NCBI GenBank assembly: GCA_964628385.1
Contig: CAZVOD010000034.1
Location: forward strand, 1 to 45,040
Direction of reading: 5' to 3'
Source of the DNA: JANQPA01 sp964628385
GTDB taxonomy: Bacteria > Bacteroidota > Bacteroidia > Chitinophagales > Saprospiraceae
Length of the DNA: 45,040 nt
Every line of letters starts with the position of its first letter. The stretch's first letter is position 1. A model generated the notes under the pieces. That model was not told where the DNA came from. It was given only the letters and a program-made list of their open reading frames with translations, and ran no database searches. The position numbers were made by a program, and so were the translations under genes. This document shows positions 26,258 through 34,637 of the stretch, piece after piece.

Positions 26258-26277
26258 TCACCCAGGTGTTAGGGTGA
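26258..26277 (+). terminator. Hairpin between the caspase operon and bshC
   Basis: TCACCC (26258-26263) and GGGTGA (26272-26277) form a 6-bp stem with an 8-base loop, 17 bases after the lipoprotein stop. A T7 run follows 11 bases later (26284 onward), after a second small AGCT/AGCT stem. The two genes are convergent, so it most likely ends the caspase operon. Confidence 0.45.
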
Positions 26278-26294
26278 TAGCTTCCCAGCTTTTT

Positions 26295-27893
26295 TCAATC
26301 TTCAATAAATACCAGCATATCCCTCTGCATTGGGTCTAGATGTTTACGGAGGCATTCAAAGAGAAAGTCACCATTTCCCAAAAAGAATTCCATAAAGTTT
26401 GTTTTCCGCTCCTGAAGTCCATTATTCCCTGGAAACAACTGTTCTTTAATTGTTCTTATGGTTTCGATATCTTGATGGTATTTCTTCTTTTCCTGCCGCA
26501 TCAGCCGCTTTTCAAGCTTTTGAATGGTATTGCGATACTTGGCGCCTATGGCCAGGGTGCGAGGTTCAAGGGTAGGATCTACCCTTTTGGCCTTGCGGCT
26601 ATATTGTTCAAAAACAGACTCAAGCGTTTGCAATTCTTCCTGCAGACTCAACTCATTATTGGAGTGATGATCAACAAACTTTTTGATCAATGCTTCCGTA
26701 TCCATAAATAAATCGGGTAAGGTAAGGCCCAGCTTTTTTATCTTTTTGGATACCCTGTGAGAAATCCACATAGCAGAGTTTCTTCGTATCAGCATGGGAT
26801 AATTAAGACCAAAAGCTTCAAACTGCGATTTACGCTCCAGCCAATAAGCCAACTCTCCACCACCGCCGATATAAGCCAGATTAGGAAGTATCAACTCTTG
26901 ATAAACAGGACGCATCACTACATTTGGACTGAAGCGTTCCGGATATTGCTGAAGTTCTTTTTTTAATTCTTTTTTGGAAAAACGAATAGCTGTATCTATA
27001 ATCTGGTAAAGATCATCAGTGACTTTTTCTATTCTCGCCCTGATTCCCGGTTGAATATAAAACAAATTAATATCGCGAGCAAAAGCCTGGGGAGTAAAGT
27101 CTACCTGCATCAGGGCTTCCTGCGTTTCCTGCACTAACCCAACGGAAACCTGTTCGAAGAGCTCTCTTTCCATGTAAGGTTGAAATACAGATTTGAGTAC
27201 CCGAGTACCCATATCTACTACGACAAGACCATAATCTTTGAAAAGCTCATCTACCAGATGATTAGTTGCAGCCCCGTGGGTTTTATGATGGGTGTAAGCC
27301 GCTTTCACCATAGTGATCAATCGCTCAGCATTAATGCTTTCGCCTAATTGGTGCTTCAATTCATTAATAGCCATGGTTAAAGACTGAGCGGGCAACTCAC
27401 CTACCGGCCCACCGGCCGCGGTCTGCCAGGTGATGGTTTTCCCCCTGACAGTCGTATGATTAATCTCATCAAAATCATGATCTTCGGCTCCATTGATAAA
27501 AATGGGCACAAAGTTATATTCCGGATATTTATCATTAAGTTGCTCCGACAGGTTGATAGTGGAAAAAATCTTGAATATGTAATAAAAAGGCCCCGTAAAT
27601 AACACAGGCTGATGAGCAGTAGTGACCGTAAAGGTGTTATCTGATGCTAATAATTCGATATTCTTTTGCACCTTTTTACTAGTCTTTTTACTGGCATACT
27701 GAGTTGTAAGAGCATTTACCAGCGCTTCTCTGTGAAATGGAAATTGCTTTCGATCTTCAATAACCTGCCCAAAATTCTCTATGCTTACTTCATACTTGTA
27801 AAAAGGTCTTAATTGGGGCCGTGCCAAGGCGTAATCAACATCTTTTTGAGAAAATTGTGGTACCTGATCAAAAGGAATCTTACAAACTTCCAT
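26295..27893 (-). CDS. bshC: Bacillithiol synthase, cysteine-adding enzyme
   Basis: The 532-residue protein matches BshC, which adds cysteine to glucosaminyl-malate in the last step of bacillithiol synthesis. The N-terminal start MEVCKIPFDQVPQFS and the stretches TVTTAHQPVLFTGPFYYIFK (about 98-117), FVPIFINGAEDHDFDEI (about 133-149) and AYIGGGGELAYWLER (about 360) are diagnostic. The length fits the family (about 530-540). The open frame extends 23 codons further upstream to 27962; ATG at 27893 is preferred because MEVCKI is the usual opening. Its presence predicts that the organism makes bacillithiol; bshA and bshB are not in the window. Confidence 0.93.
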   Translation of the reverse strand: MEVCKIPFDQVPQFSQKDVDYALARPQLRPFYKYEVSIENFGQVIEDRKQFPFHREALVNALTTQYASKKTSKKVQKNIELLASDNTFTVTTAHQPVLFTGPFYYIFKIFSTINLSEQLNDKYPEYNFVPIFINGAEDHDFDEINHTTVRGKTITWQTAAGGPVGELPAQSLTMAINELKHQLGESINAERLITMVKAAYTHHKTHGAATNHLVDELFKDYGLVVVDMGTRVLKSVFQPYMERELFEQVSVGLVQETQEALMQVDFTPQAFARDINLFYIQPGIRARIEKVTDDLYQIIDTAIRFSKKELKKELQQYPERFSPNVVMRPVYQELILPNLAYIGGGGELAYWLERKSQFEAFGLNYPMLIRRNSAMWISHRVSKKIKKLGLTLPDLFMDTEALIKKFVDHHSNNELSLQEELQTLESVFEQYSRKAKRVDPTLEPRTLAIGAKYRNTIQKLEKRLMRQEKKKYHQDIETIRTIKEQLFPGNNGLQERKTNFMEFFLGNGDFLFECLRKHLDPMQRDMLVFIED

Positions 27894-28132
27894 TTCGGAT
27901 TTTTTAATTATTGCAGGTTGAAATAGTCCTACAACCTTTGTTAATTTAGTAGCGTAATGCATATGTTTATTACGTCTAGTAAAATGCCTTGACCATTGGA
28001 TAAGTTTACCCCAAGCTTCTATTATTCTTGACTTTAGGCGAAAATACTTGATACATCAACGGCTAATCGATTTCGTTTTTCATTACCCTAAGTGTACTTA
28101 TCAATGTGACATAACTTATTCACAAAATCCGT

Positions 28133-29041
28133 TTAGCGATTGGTGGAAAGAGTCAATTCACTGAAAGTGAGTACAATAGTAAAATTGGCATAGTATTCTT
28201 TTTCGGGCCGGTAGGAAAGCTTCTGAATTTCGGGATCATTACTAGCATCATAGAATTGCGTTCCCAGATTATCCGGGATTTGCAGCCTGGAATCTGTAGC
28301 TTCAATATTGTAGGCGAAGCGCTCTAGGTCGCTGCTACTCAAGAAAACCCTGGTATTATTAGCCACCAGCTTCAAGTCAGCCACATTGGGGTCTGCTCTA
28401 AAATCAAGGATCCCATAATGAGTCGTAAGATCAAATTTTCCCTTTAGTTCACTCAATGTTATATTTGTGCGACGGGAATTGACCAGCATAGTCCCATCAA
28501 TGTAAGCCCCCTTTAGATCACCAAACCTTGTTTCTGCCTCAATAGTACCTTTAATATTTTGGAGGCCAATATCAGAGAATCTGCTTCTGAGCTTAATGCT
28601 ATTGGTCAGATCGCTAACTTGAACCAATCCAAATTTAGATTTTAGATATACCGGGCATTCAGCCGGCACCTTGATCACGTACTTGAATTCCAGTTGAGAA
28701 GTAGGTGAAGGATTACCCTCTGGCACTTTTAGGTAGTTGCGTAAGTAGATTTTTTGCCCTACTTGTTCCATGCTATACTGCATCAGTTCCAGATCGCTGG
28801 AAGCAGTAGCTTTATTCTTATTTTTAGCAGCTAGTGTAATCGTAACTTCTACTTTCGACTCGTTCCAGCTATCCACACTTACATCCGCTTTTTCCCCCTC
28901 AATATTTAATTCATAACCCGAGGAATAGGGAAAGCTTTGCTTGATTTCTTTACTAACAACCTGAAGAACTTCCGTCTTCTGAGCTGATAGGACCACGCTT
29001 GCCATCAATAATAAGCCTAGAGTTAATACTTTGCTGTTCAT
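28133..29041 (-). CDS. Exported DUF4097-like beta-helical protein
   Basis: The 302-residue protein has a signal peptide (about 1-20, cut near VLSAQ) and then a run of short beta-strand repeats, for example DLTNSIKLRSRFSDIGL, NIKGTIEAETRFGDL and ELKGKFDLTTHYGIL. This pattern resembles DUF4097/DUF2807 beta-helix proteins, which in Bacteroidota often sit at the end of ECF sigma/anti-sigma operons, as here. It follows the anti-sigma gene by 28 bases. No catalytic motif is visible. A role in envelope stress or surface structure is inferred from context only. Confidence 0.65.
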   Translation of the reverse strand: MNSKVLTLGLLLMASVVLSAQKTEVLQVVSKEIKQSFPYSSGYELNIEGEKADVSVDSWNESKVEVTITLAAKNKNKATASSDLELMQYSMEQVGQKIYLRNYLKVPEGNPSPTSQLEFKYVIKVPAECPVYLKSKFGLVQVSDLTNSIKLRSRFSDIGLQNIKGTIEAETRFGDLKGAYIDGTMLVNSRRTNITLSELKGKFDLTTHYGILDFRADPNVADLKLVANNTRVFLSSSDLERFAYNIEATDSRLQIPDNLGTQFYDASNDPEIQKLSYRPEKEYYANFTIVLTFSELTLSTNR

Positions 29042-29069
29042 CAGATAGATTATTTATAGTGAAAGAGGG

Positions 29070-29687
29070 TCAAATGTGCTTATACATCCTGTTGCCAAGA
29101 TTAGTGATGACCTTATCGATTTCATTCAATTGATCAATTAATTGCTTGTCCTCTCCATAAGTTGACATGGCTTCTACCAATTCTGTTCTGGCTTGATAAA
29201 GCTCTTCCAACTCTGAGGACCAATCGGTATAATTTTCGTGCCTGCGGGCATTAGGACTTTCCTTAAATTCCACTAGCAGTTGCCGGATGATCTCATCATC
29301 AGCTGTCCAGTCGATTTCCGGCAATGCTACGACCTCTACCGCGTAGCTATCGTATCGAATATCTGGCGTATTATTCATTTGAATAAGCTGACCTAACAAT
29401 CCCGCTACTGCAAGTGCTGCTATTCCGGCTGCGGCAGCACGCCATCTGTTGAATGGCCGAATTGATACTGCTTTTTCTTCGGGTTCTTTTTCCAGTTGGG
29501 CTGCTATTGCTTCCCATAATGCCAGAGCAGGAGAGTAACTGGGCAGTTGATTGATCACTGCCCTTAGCTGTTTATCTAATTGCAGCATGTCCAGGTCATC
29601 CTGTATATCTTCCCAGAGTTGCCCGGACGGCTCATATTCAGGAAGCTGCCTTATGGCCTGGTGTAAGGTTTCTTTATTGATTTCCAT
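29070..29687 (-). CDS. Putative membrane anti-sigma factor
   Basis: This 205-residue protein has a single membrane segment (AAAAGIAALAVAGLLGQLI, about residues 81-99), with a cytoplasmic N terminus and an outer C-terminal part. The N-terminal part carries the same unit twice: AIRQLPEYEPSGQLWEDI and VINQLPSYSPALALWEAI (LPxYxPxxxLWexI), a type of motif seen in Bacteroidota anti-sigma proteins. ATG at 29687 is chosen because it begins MEINKETLHQ; the open frame could start 8 codons earlier. It follows the ECF sigma gene on the same strand after a 140-base gap, which fits an anti-sigma role. No zinc-binding HxxxCxxC is seen, so it is not a classic ZAS protein. Confidence 0.7.
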   Translation of the reverse strand: MEINKETLHQAIRQLPEYEPSGQLWEDIQDDLDMLQLDKQLRAVINQLPSYSPALALWEAIAAQLEKEPEEKAVSIRPFNRWRAAAAGIAALAVAGLLGQLIQMNNTPDIRYDSYAVEVVALPEIDWTADDEIIRQLLVEFKESPNARRHENYTDWSSELEELYQARTELVEAMSTYGEDKQLIDQLNEIDKVITNLGNRMYKHI

Positions 29688-29827
29688 ACATCCCTTTTGA
29701 TTTTTGGTCATTCAGAAAGATCGTTTCACGAGTATAAAAAAGGGTCAATTTGGCTATTTTACTTCGCCTCTACTCCACGTAGCAAGTCTATTATTTCCCC
29801 AATTTTGCAGTATCTGAATCAGCCTGA

Positions 29828-30346
29828 TCAAGTATTTAATAATTTTGAAATTGTTTTCCTCAAGCGCTTTTTGGCATAAAAAAGCTGTGACTTTGAAGTA
29901 CCCACCGAAATTTCCAACATTTCAGCAACTTCTTTGTGGGAATATCCTTCTATCTCTATCAGGGTAAAAACAGCCCGATATCCACCGGGTAGCTCCTGGA
30001 TGGCTTTTTCCAGGTATTCTATATCCAGGCGATGCCCCCAATCAATTTTATCACTGATATGATAATCCTGTAGCGGCTCCAGCCGAACTTGTTTTTTTAT
30101 CTTACTCAGTGCTGTTCGTACTACAATAGTCTTGATCCATGCTCCCAGCGTTGCATCTCCTCTAAATGCATTTAAGTTTTTAAAAACTTTCACAAAAGCT
30201 TCCTGTAGTACATCGTGAGCTAGCTCAAAGTCGTTGGTTATCCTGTAAGCGGTGGTAAACATCGCTTTGTTGTATTTTTCATACAATTGCTTTTGCGCCA
30301 GGCGATCGTTTTTTAGACAAGCTTGTATCAGTTCCGATTCCGTCAT
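29828..30346 (-). CDS. ECF-type RNA polymerase sigma factor
   Basis: The 172-residue protein is a sigma-70 family ECF factor. Region 2 reads FTTAYRITNDFELAHDVLQEAFVKVFKNL (about 31-59), and region 4 reads LPGGYRAVFTLIEIEGYSHKEVAEMLEISVGTSKSQLFYAKKRLR (about 120-164) with its helix-turn-helix. The open frame runs from 30400, but MTESELIQACLKND at 30346 is a typical ECF start. It heads a minus-strand group with an anti-sigma-like and a DUF4097-like gene. Such factors answer envelope signals; the regulon is unknown. The gap to the next gene (140 bases) is longer than usual for this pair. Confidence 0.9.
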   Translation of the reverse strand: MTESELIQACLKNDRLAQKQLYEKYNKAMFTTAYRITNDFELAHDVLQEAFVKVFKNLNAFRGDATLGAWIKTIVVRTALSKIKKQVRLEPLQDYHISDKIDWGHRLDIEYLEKAIQELPGGYRAVFTLIEIEGYSHKEVAEMLEISVGTSKSQLFYAKKRLRKTISKLLNT

Positions 30347-30591
30347 GCAGAGTAAGTGTGCCATATGGAAGTTCTCCTTAGTAATTTCATGCGCTCTCAA
30401 AACACAATTTACAGAGGAGAAAGACCTTATAATGGTTGTATTTGGAAAAATATTTTATGTATCGAACACCCACCGGGCTTCATCCGTCTGTAACAATTGC
30501 AGTAAGCGTCTATCAGCCGACTGTTCTTAGAGCTATCAGAGCAGAACACTTTGACCTTTGGAGTGATTTTTTAAGAAAAACTACAACAATT

Positions 30592-30954
30592 ATGTCAACG
30601 CCAACACATTATGCAACTTATCAAAAAACCGATGATCATATCATCATCAAGTTTAAAGATATTGAAATTGCTAGAACAACAAGGCCTGTAAAACTACAGG
30701 AATACCACGAAAAGTACGATTTTGAACCAGTGTATTATATTCCACTTTCGGATATCCATCAGGAACTGCTGAGAGCCAATCAACGCGCTACTAACTGTCC
30801 AATCAAGGGGAAGGCCCAATATTGGGATTTGGAAGTTGATGGATTGACTTTATCTAATGTTATGTGGAGTTACCCTGAACCATTGGAGCATGCCCAGCCC
30901 ATTAAAGGATATGCAGCTTTCGATCAAAAAAAGGGTATAGAATTGGTTGTTTAA
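30592..30954 (+). CDS. DUF427 domain protein
   Basis: The 120-residue protein is a DUF427 family member, small soluble proteins of unknown function found in many bacteria and fungi. Signatures are the KFKDIEIARTTRPVKLQEYHEKYDFEPVYYIPLSDI core and the C-terminal TNCPIKGKAQYWDLEV, with final WSYPEP. The open frame could start upstream at 30436, but that 52-residue extension is unlike any family member, and ATG at 30592 gives the usual size (about 95-125). It is a lone plus-strand gene, convergent with the metallo-beta-lactamase-fold gene (4-base gap). Confidence 0.85.
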   Translation: MSTPTHYATYQKTDDHIIIKFKDIEIARTTRPVKLQEYHEKYDFEPVYYIPLSDIHQELLRANQRATNCPIKGKAQYWDLEVDGLTLSNVMWSYPEPLEHAQPIKGYAAFDQKKGIELVV

Positions 30955-30958
30955 TAAC

Positions 30959-31816
30959 CTAGTCGTTCAGGTCAGCTTCTGTTAGCGGCTGATCCAGCAC
31001 AATTCTTCCTTTTTGATTAGTCGTAAGCCGGCCGCATGGCACTTTAGGATCGTGTTCAAAAATGAGGATAGCATTTTGTTCCAGTGCGTTCTCCAACATT
31101 TTTTTCTTTTCCTTAAGCGTGTCCAACGGCCGGACATCGTAACTCATTACGTAAGGAAGACCGATGTGGTAGGAGGACGGAATGACATCAGCACAATAAA
31201 CTAATTTTTTATTACCATTCTGAATATGGAGTGTCATCATGGCTTCCGTATGACCGTAGGCAAAGTGCACTTCGATCTGAGGATGCCATTGTACCCCTTC
31301 AGCTTCTATTTTTATAAACTGCAAAATACCAGCCTTGCGAAGCGGAACAAAATTTTCCTTCAAAAAAGAAGCCTTTTCCCTTGGATTAGGCAACAGCGCC
31401 CAGTTGAAGTGAATTTCGTTAGACCAATAGGTAGCGTTAGGAAAAGTAGGGACTAACGCTCCGGATTCCTCCCGACGAACAGCACCTCCTACATGATCAA
31501 AGTGTAGGTGCGTCAGAAAAACATCGGTAATATCTTTGGCACTGAACCCTCTAGCCGCTAAAGACCCTATCAAACTAGCTTCTCCGTGAGGCTCGAAGTG
31601 AGAGCGGAACTTTTCATCCTGCTTATCCCCTATTCCAGTATCTACAAGGATATTTCTTCCATCATCTGTCTCTATCAACAGGCAACGCATAGACCAGGTG
31701 CACCTGTTATTTTCATCCGCCGGATTAAGTCGGTTCCAAAGTTGCTTAGGTACAACGCCGAACATAGCACCACCATCCAATTTAAAAAAGCCTGTATCGA
31801 TAAAGTGAATTTTCAT
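30959..31816 (-). CDS. Metallo-beta-lactamase-fold hydrolase (lactonase-like)
   Basis: The 285-residue protein carries the metal-binding motif THLHFDHVGG (HxHxDH), a later His (YGHTEAM) and Asp (CADVIPSS), and a C-terminal FEHDPKVP His. This arrangement matches the AHL-lactonase-like and related MBL hydrolases, which open lactone rings or hydrolyse esters; the substrate is unknown. It lacks a signal peptide and should be cytoplasmic. It starts only 2 bases after the ribH stop, so the two are an operon. It is convergent with DUF427 with a 4-base gap. Sequence alone cannot tell a quorum-quenching enzyme from a housekeeping MBL protein. Confidence 0.85.
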   Translation of the reverse strand: MKIHFIDTGFFKLDGGAMFGVVPKQLWNRLNPADENNRCTWSMRCLLIETDDGRNILVDTGIGDKQDEKFRSHFEPHGEASLIGSLAARGFSAKDITDVFLTHLHFDHVGGAVRREESGALVPTFPNATYWSNEIHFNWALLPNPREKASFLKENFVPLRKAGILQFIKIEAEGVQWHPQIEVHFAYGHTEAMMTLHIQNGNKKLVYCADVIPSSYHIGLPYVMSYDVRPLDTLKEKKKMLENALEQNAILIFEHDPKVPCGRLTTNQKGRIVLDQPLTEADLND

Positions 31817-31818
31817 AA

Positions 31819-32334
31819 TTAATATCCTATTCTTTTGACAGATTGCTTTAGGGCGTTTTTCAGGCTACCCATCCTGATGGCCGTTACGGCTGCTTCTACT
31901 CCTTTATTGCCGTGTTTACCCCCGGCCCTTTCCATGGCCTGCTCTTCTGTATTGGGCGTAAGCACACCAAATATAATTGGAAGGCCCGAAGCAATACCTA
32001 GATTAGTAAGGCCCGTTGCTACAGCATTATTAATGTATTCATTGTGGCTAGTCTCCCCTTTAATAACGCAGCCGATACAGATAACTGCATCCAGCCTGTG
32101 TCTGTTCGCCAGCATCTTTGCGCCTACCGGTAATTCAAAACTTCCAGGTACCTGCAGTACATGGATATTGTCTTCCTGCGCTTCATGCTTTATCAGGGTA
32201 TCAATGCAGCCTTCGTGGAGTTTGTGAGTAATGTGGCTGTTCCAGTCAGCTACAACAATACCAAAGGACAATTCTTTTGCAGAGGGAATATTCTTTTCTT
32301 CGTAGCTGGAAAGATTCTTTAAATTACTTGCCAT
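31819..32334 (-). CDS. ribH: 6,7-Dimethyl-8-ribityllumazine synthase
   Basis: The 171-residue enzyme condenses 5-amino-6-ribitylaminouracil with dihydroxybutanone phosphate in riboflavin synthesis. Key motifs are the N-terminal GIVVADWNSHIT (FN-like substrate segment), QVPGSFELPVGA, VICIGCVIKGETSHNEYI and PIIFGVLTPNTEEQAMERAG, ending with the conserved KGVEAAVTAIRM. It is longer by about 15 residues at its N terminus than the Escherichia coli enzyme, as is usual in this phylum. It is followed 2 bases later by a metallo-beta-lactamase-fold gene. The ribH leader shows no FMN riboswitch. Confidence 0.96.
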   Translation of the reverse strand: MASNLKNLSSYEEKNIPSAKELSFGIVVADWNSHITHKLHEGCIDTLIKHEAQEDNIHVLQVPGSFELPVGAKMLANRHRLDAVICIGCVIKGETSHNEYINNAVATGLTNLGIASGLPIIFGVLTPNTEEQAMERAGGKHGNKGVEAAVTAIRMGSLKNALKQSVKRIGY

Positions 32335-32418
32335 GAGCTTCTTATTTATTAGATTTATTTCGCCGGTATTAAAATAAGCGTAAAATTGAATCGTTTTTTA
32401 CTCTTATTCTATCCCATT

Positions 32419-32431
32419 CGAAACAAGTTTA
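32419..32431 (-). repeat. Dispersed intergenic motif, copy D (TAAACTTGTTTCG)
   Basis: Read on the minus strand this copy is TAAACTTGTTTCG, differing from copies B and C in one base. It lies between ribH and the TPR gene, next to the hairpin at 32452-32487, as copy B lies next to the purK hairpin. Confidence 0.5.
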
Positions 32432-32451
32432 GTGGAAATATAAAATAGTAA

Positions 32452-32487
32452 AGGGTAAAAAGTGAAAACCGTTCATCTTTTTACCCT
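32452..32487 (-). terminator. Hairpin terminator after the TPR gene
   Basis: AGGGTAAAAAG (32452-32462) pairs perfectly with CTTTTTACCCT (32477-32487). The 14-base interior can add a TGAA/TTCA stem. It is 44 bases beyond the TPR gene stop at 32532, before the ribH gene. On the minus strand the tract after it (TACTATTTTATA) is only moderately T-rich, so ribH may receive some read-through. Confidence 0.55.
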
Positions 32488-32531
32488 CTATTTAGCAGAA
32501 TTTTTCCAGCTTATTTTCCTTAGAAAACGAT

Positions 32532-33221
32532 TTAGCCTTGTACTCTGGCGATAAGTTTATCGATATCTTTGGCATCAGGAGCCTGAGGATAGTCGTCTTT
32601 CACCCTTTGATAGAATTTCCTGGCATTTGCTTTATCGCCTTGCTTCTCATAAAGCATGCCTACCTTTACCAGATAGTAGGCCGAAAGCGCATCATCATTA
32701 TCTACGTTAGCGGCTTTTTTGTAATAGCTCATAGCTTTTTCTAGATCATTAAGCTCAGCGTAAGCATCGCCCACAGCTCCCCATTTTACCGCCGGCAAAA
32801 TCAGTCCATTAGCGTTGAAAGCCTTTAGGTAATCAATAGCGGCTTCGTACTTACCAAGATTTAAATAAGATACTCCTGCATAATAGTTGGCCACATTGGC
32901 AGCTTTCGTCCCACCATAATTATCTATAATGTCCAGGAAACCCTGATATCCACCTCCGGGATTAGTCAATGCAAGGACAAAAGAATCTCGCTCAAACTGA
33001 AACTGAGCCTGAAACATTTGCTCAACAGCTTCCTGCTGACGAGGCTTTGCATAAAAATTATTGTAGGCAAATACCCCCCCAATAATAACTACCAGAGCCA
33101 CCAGTGCCCCCAAAATGAGATTCTGATATTTATCTAGAAATCCCTGAGCCTGTGCTCCCACCTCTACCAAGTCTACTAATGTTTCGTCTGACTGTTTTTG
33201 TTTTCTTCTATTCTTTGCCAT
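32532..33221 (-). CDS. Membrane-anchored tetratricopeptide repeat protein (YfgM-like)
   Basis: The 229-residue protein starts with a basic segment (MAKNRRKQKQ), has one membrane helix at about 38-60 (NLILGALVALVVIIGGVFAY), then TPR repeats, for example YLNLGKYEAAIDYLKAF, YAELNDLEKAMSYYKKA and YEKQGDKANARKFYQRV. This layout resembles YfgM/BamD-like TPR proteins involved in envelope biogenesis. The ATG at 33221 (MAKNRR) or four codons upstream at 33233 (MLKEM) could be the start. A TATTTTTG box lies about 60 bases upstream (33287-33280, minus strand). No partner gene is obvious. Confidence 0.85.
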   Translation of the reverse strand: MAKNRRKQKQSDETLVDLVEVGAQAQGFLDKYQNLILGALVALVVIIGGVFAYNNFYAKPRQQEAVEQMFQAQFQFERDSFVLALTNPGGGYQGFLDIIDNYGGTKAANVANYYAGVSYLNLGKYEAAIDYLKAFNANGLILPAVKWGAVGDAYAELNDLEKAMSYYKKAANVDNDDALSAYYLVKVGMLYEKQGDKANARKFYQRVKDDYPQAPDAKDIDKLIARVQG

Positions 33222-33279
33222 TTCCTTCAGCATTAACTTTTAAAAATCCAATCTTAAACAACTGCTCTAAAAAGCGAGG

Positions 33280-33287
33280 CAAAAATA
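33280..33287 (-). promoter_or_regulatory. Candidate -7 box for the TPR gene
   Basis: CAAAAATA on the plus strand reads TATTTTTG on the minus strand, an exact TAnnTTTG match about 60 bases before the gene start. A near -33 element (GAAA for CAAA at 33309-33312, 21-base spacing) lies upstream of it. Confidence 0.4.
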
Positions 33288-33327
33288 ATTATTTCTATCA
33301 TATTGTGGGAAAAATATCTAAAAAACA

Positions 33328-33364
33328 AAAGGATTTTGGTTTATGGTAAAAACCAAAATCCTTT
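33328..33364 (-). terminator. Strong intrinsic terminator after pdhA
   Basis: AAAGGATTTTGGTTT (33328-33342) pairs perfectly over 15 bases with 33350-33364, with a 7-base loop. On the minus strand it is followed by TGTTTTTTAG, a classic T run. It lies 63 bases after the pdhA stop. Confidence 0.75.
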
Positions 33365-33427
33365 GCCTGACATAGTAACCCCTTTTAAATGCCGGGGTTT
33401 CATTACAAAACCTGCAGCACGCCTATT

Positions 33428-34459
33428 TTAGTCTCTAATGAAAGGATAATCTTTCTGTAGGTAATTATCTGTATATAATTCTGATGGATCCGGATAGTTG
33501 GACTTCTCGCCGAAGGCTACGGCCTCATCAATTTGCTGCTTGATGCGTTCCTTAATCTCTTTTACTTCGTCTTCTGATAAGATTTTATCAGTAAGCACTT
33601 TCTTTTCCGTCATTTTTACCGGATCGCGATCCTTATATTCCTGCACCTCCTGCTTAGTGCGATACTTTGCAGGGTCAGAAACAGAGTGCCCTTTGTAGCG
33701 ATAGGTTCTGATTTCAAGAAAATAAGGCCCTTTGCCAGAGCGTATATGCTCAGCAGCGCGAAAGACTGCTTCGTGAACAGACTCCGGTTCCATACCATCT
33801 ACCGCTTCGCTAGGCATATTGTAGCCCAACCCTAGTTTGTAGATTTCAGCTACGTTACTGGTTCTCTTTACGGAAGTTCCCATAGCATAGCCATTATTTT
33901 CACAAATATATAAAACCGGCAGTTGCCAGGTCATTGCCATATTGAAAGATTCATGGAGAGCCCCCTGACGAGCAGCGCCATCACCGAACATGGTCACACA
34001 TAGATTCTTAGTACCTTTATATTTCTCAGCAAAACCAATACCCGTACCGATAGGAATCTGTGCTCCTACAATACCGTTACCTCCAAAATATCGATTATTG
34101 GCGTCAAAGAAGTGCATGGATCCCCCCTTACCTTTAACAATACCTGTCTCTTTGCCCATAAGCTCGGCCATACAGGCAGAAATATTCGCCCCTCTTCCCA
34201 GAGCTGTTCCGTGCTGGCGATAAGCGGTAACGATAGCATCTTCTTTGGTAATAGCTGATTCAATCCCTGCCGCTACGGCTTCCTGGCCAATATAAACATG
34301 GCAAAAACCACGTATCTTTTGCTGACCATAAAGCATTAAAGCCTTTTCCTCAAATTTTCTAATCTTAAACATCAACTCAAACCAATTCAAATACATCTCC
34401 TTGCTATATGGCCTGGCCTGCTTCTTCGTTTGCTTTTTCTGATCTGTAACTGTATCCAT
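33428..34459 (-). CDS. pdhA: Pyruvate dehydrogenase E1 component, alpha subunit
   Basis: The 343-residue protein is the thiamine-diphosphate binding alpha subunit of pyruvate dehydrogenase, which decarboxylates pyruvate to feed acetyl-CoA synthesis. The ThDP motif runs from GDGAARQGALHE (159-170) to ICENNGYAMGTS (185-196). The conserved FCHVYIGQEAV and the loop YRYKGHSVSDPAKYRT are present. Branched-chain 2-oxoacid dehydrogenase E1 alpha is the main alternative; length and the HSVSDP loop favour pyruvate dehydrogenase. The beta subunit and E2 are not adjacent. It is divergent from recF. Confidence 0.93.
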   Translation of the reverse strand: MDTVTDQKKQTKKQARPYSKEMYLNWFELMFKIRKFEEKALMLYGQQKIRGFCHVYIGQEAVAAGIESAITKEDAIVTAYRQHGTALGRGANISACMAELMGKETGIVKGKGGSMHFFDANNRYFGGNGIVGAQIPIGTGIGFAEKYKGTKNLCVTMFGDGAARQGALHESFNMAMTWQLPVLYICENNGYAMGTSVKRTSNVAEIYKLGLGYNMPSEAVDGMEPESVHEAVFRAAEHIRSGKGPYFLEIRTYRYKGHSVSDPAKYRTKQEVQEYKDRDPVKMTEKKVLTDKILSEDEVKEIKERIKQQIDEAVAFGEKSNYPDPSELYTDNYLQKDYPFIRD

Positions 34460-34561
34460 ATTTTTTGTGTTGTTCTTTTATCTCTTGACCTTGAGAACGT
34501 GGGTTAAAACTAATAAAAAATTATTTCTCCCCTCGTTACTTCTTTATTTTAATGAACATAT

Positions 34562-34569
34562 TAGTTTTG
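34562..34569 (+). promoter_or_regulatory. Candidate -7 box for recF
   Basis: TAGTTTTG is an exact TAnnTTTG match, 68 bases before the TTG start of recF, in the pdhA-recF divergent gap. No TTTG is seen at the -33 position. Confidence 0.3.
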
Positions 34570-34637
34570 AGCTGGTTCGAGTAGGTTTTGCCAACACTTT
34601 AATTATCGTTAATTAAAATCCACAAAACTGCCTTATA

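Noticed and set aside
30436..30591. N-terminal extension of the DUF427 protein
   Set aside because: The 52 residues upstream look random and are unlike the family; the ATG at 30592 gives the usual size.
31983..32334. FMN riboswitch in front of ribH
   Set aside because: The leader before ribH shows no conserved FMN aptamer sequence; only a hairpin terminator and motif copy D are found there.
32335..32531. ribH and TPR genes as one tight operon
   Set aside because: A gap of about 200 bases with an 11-bp hairpin lies between them, so shared transcription is doubtful.
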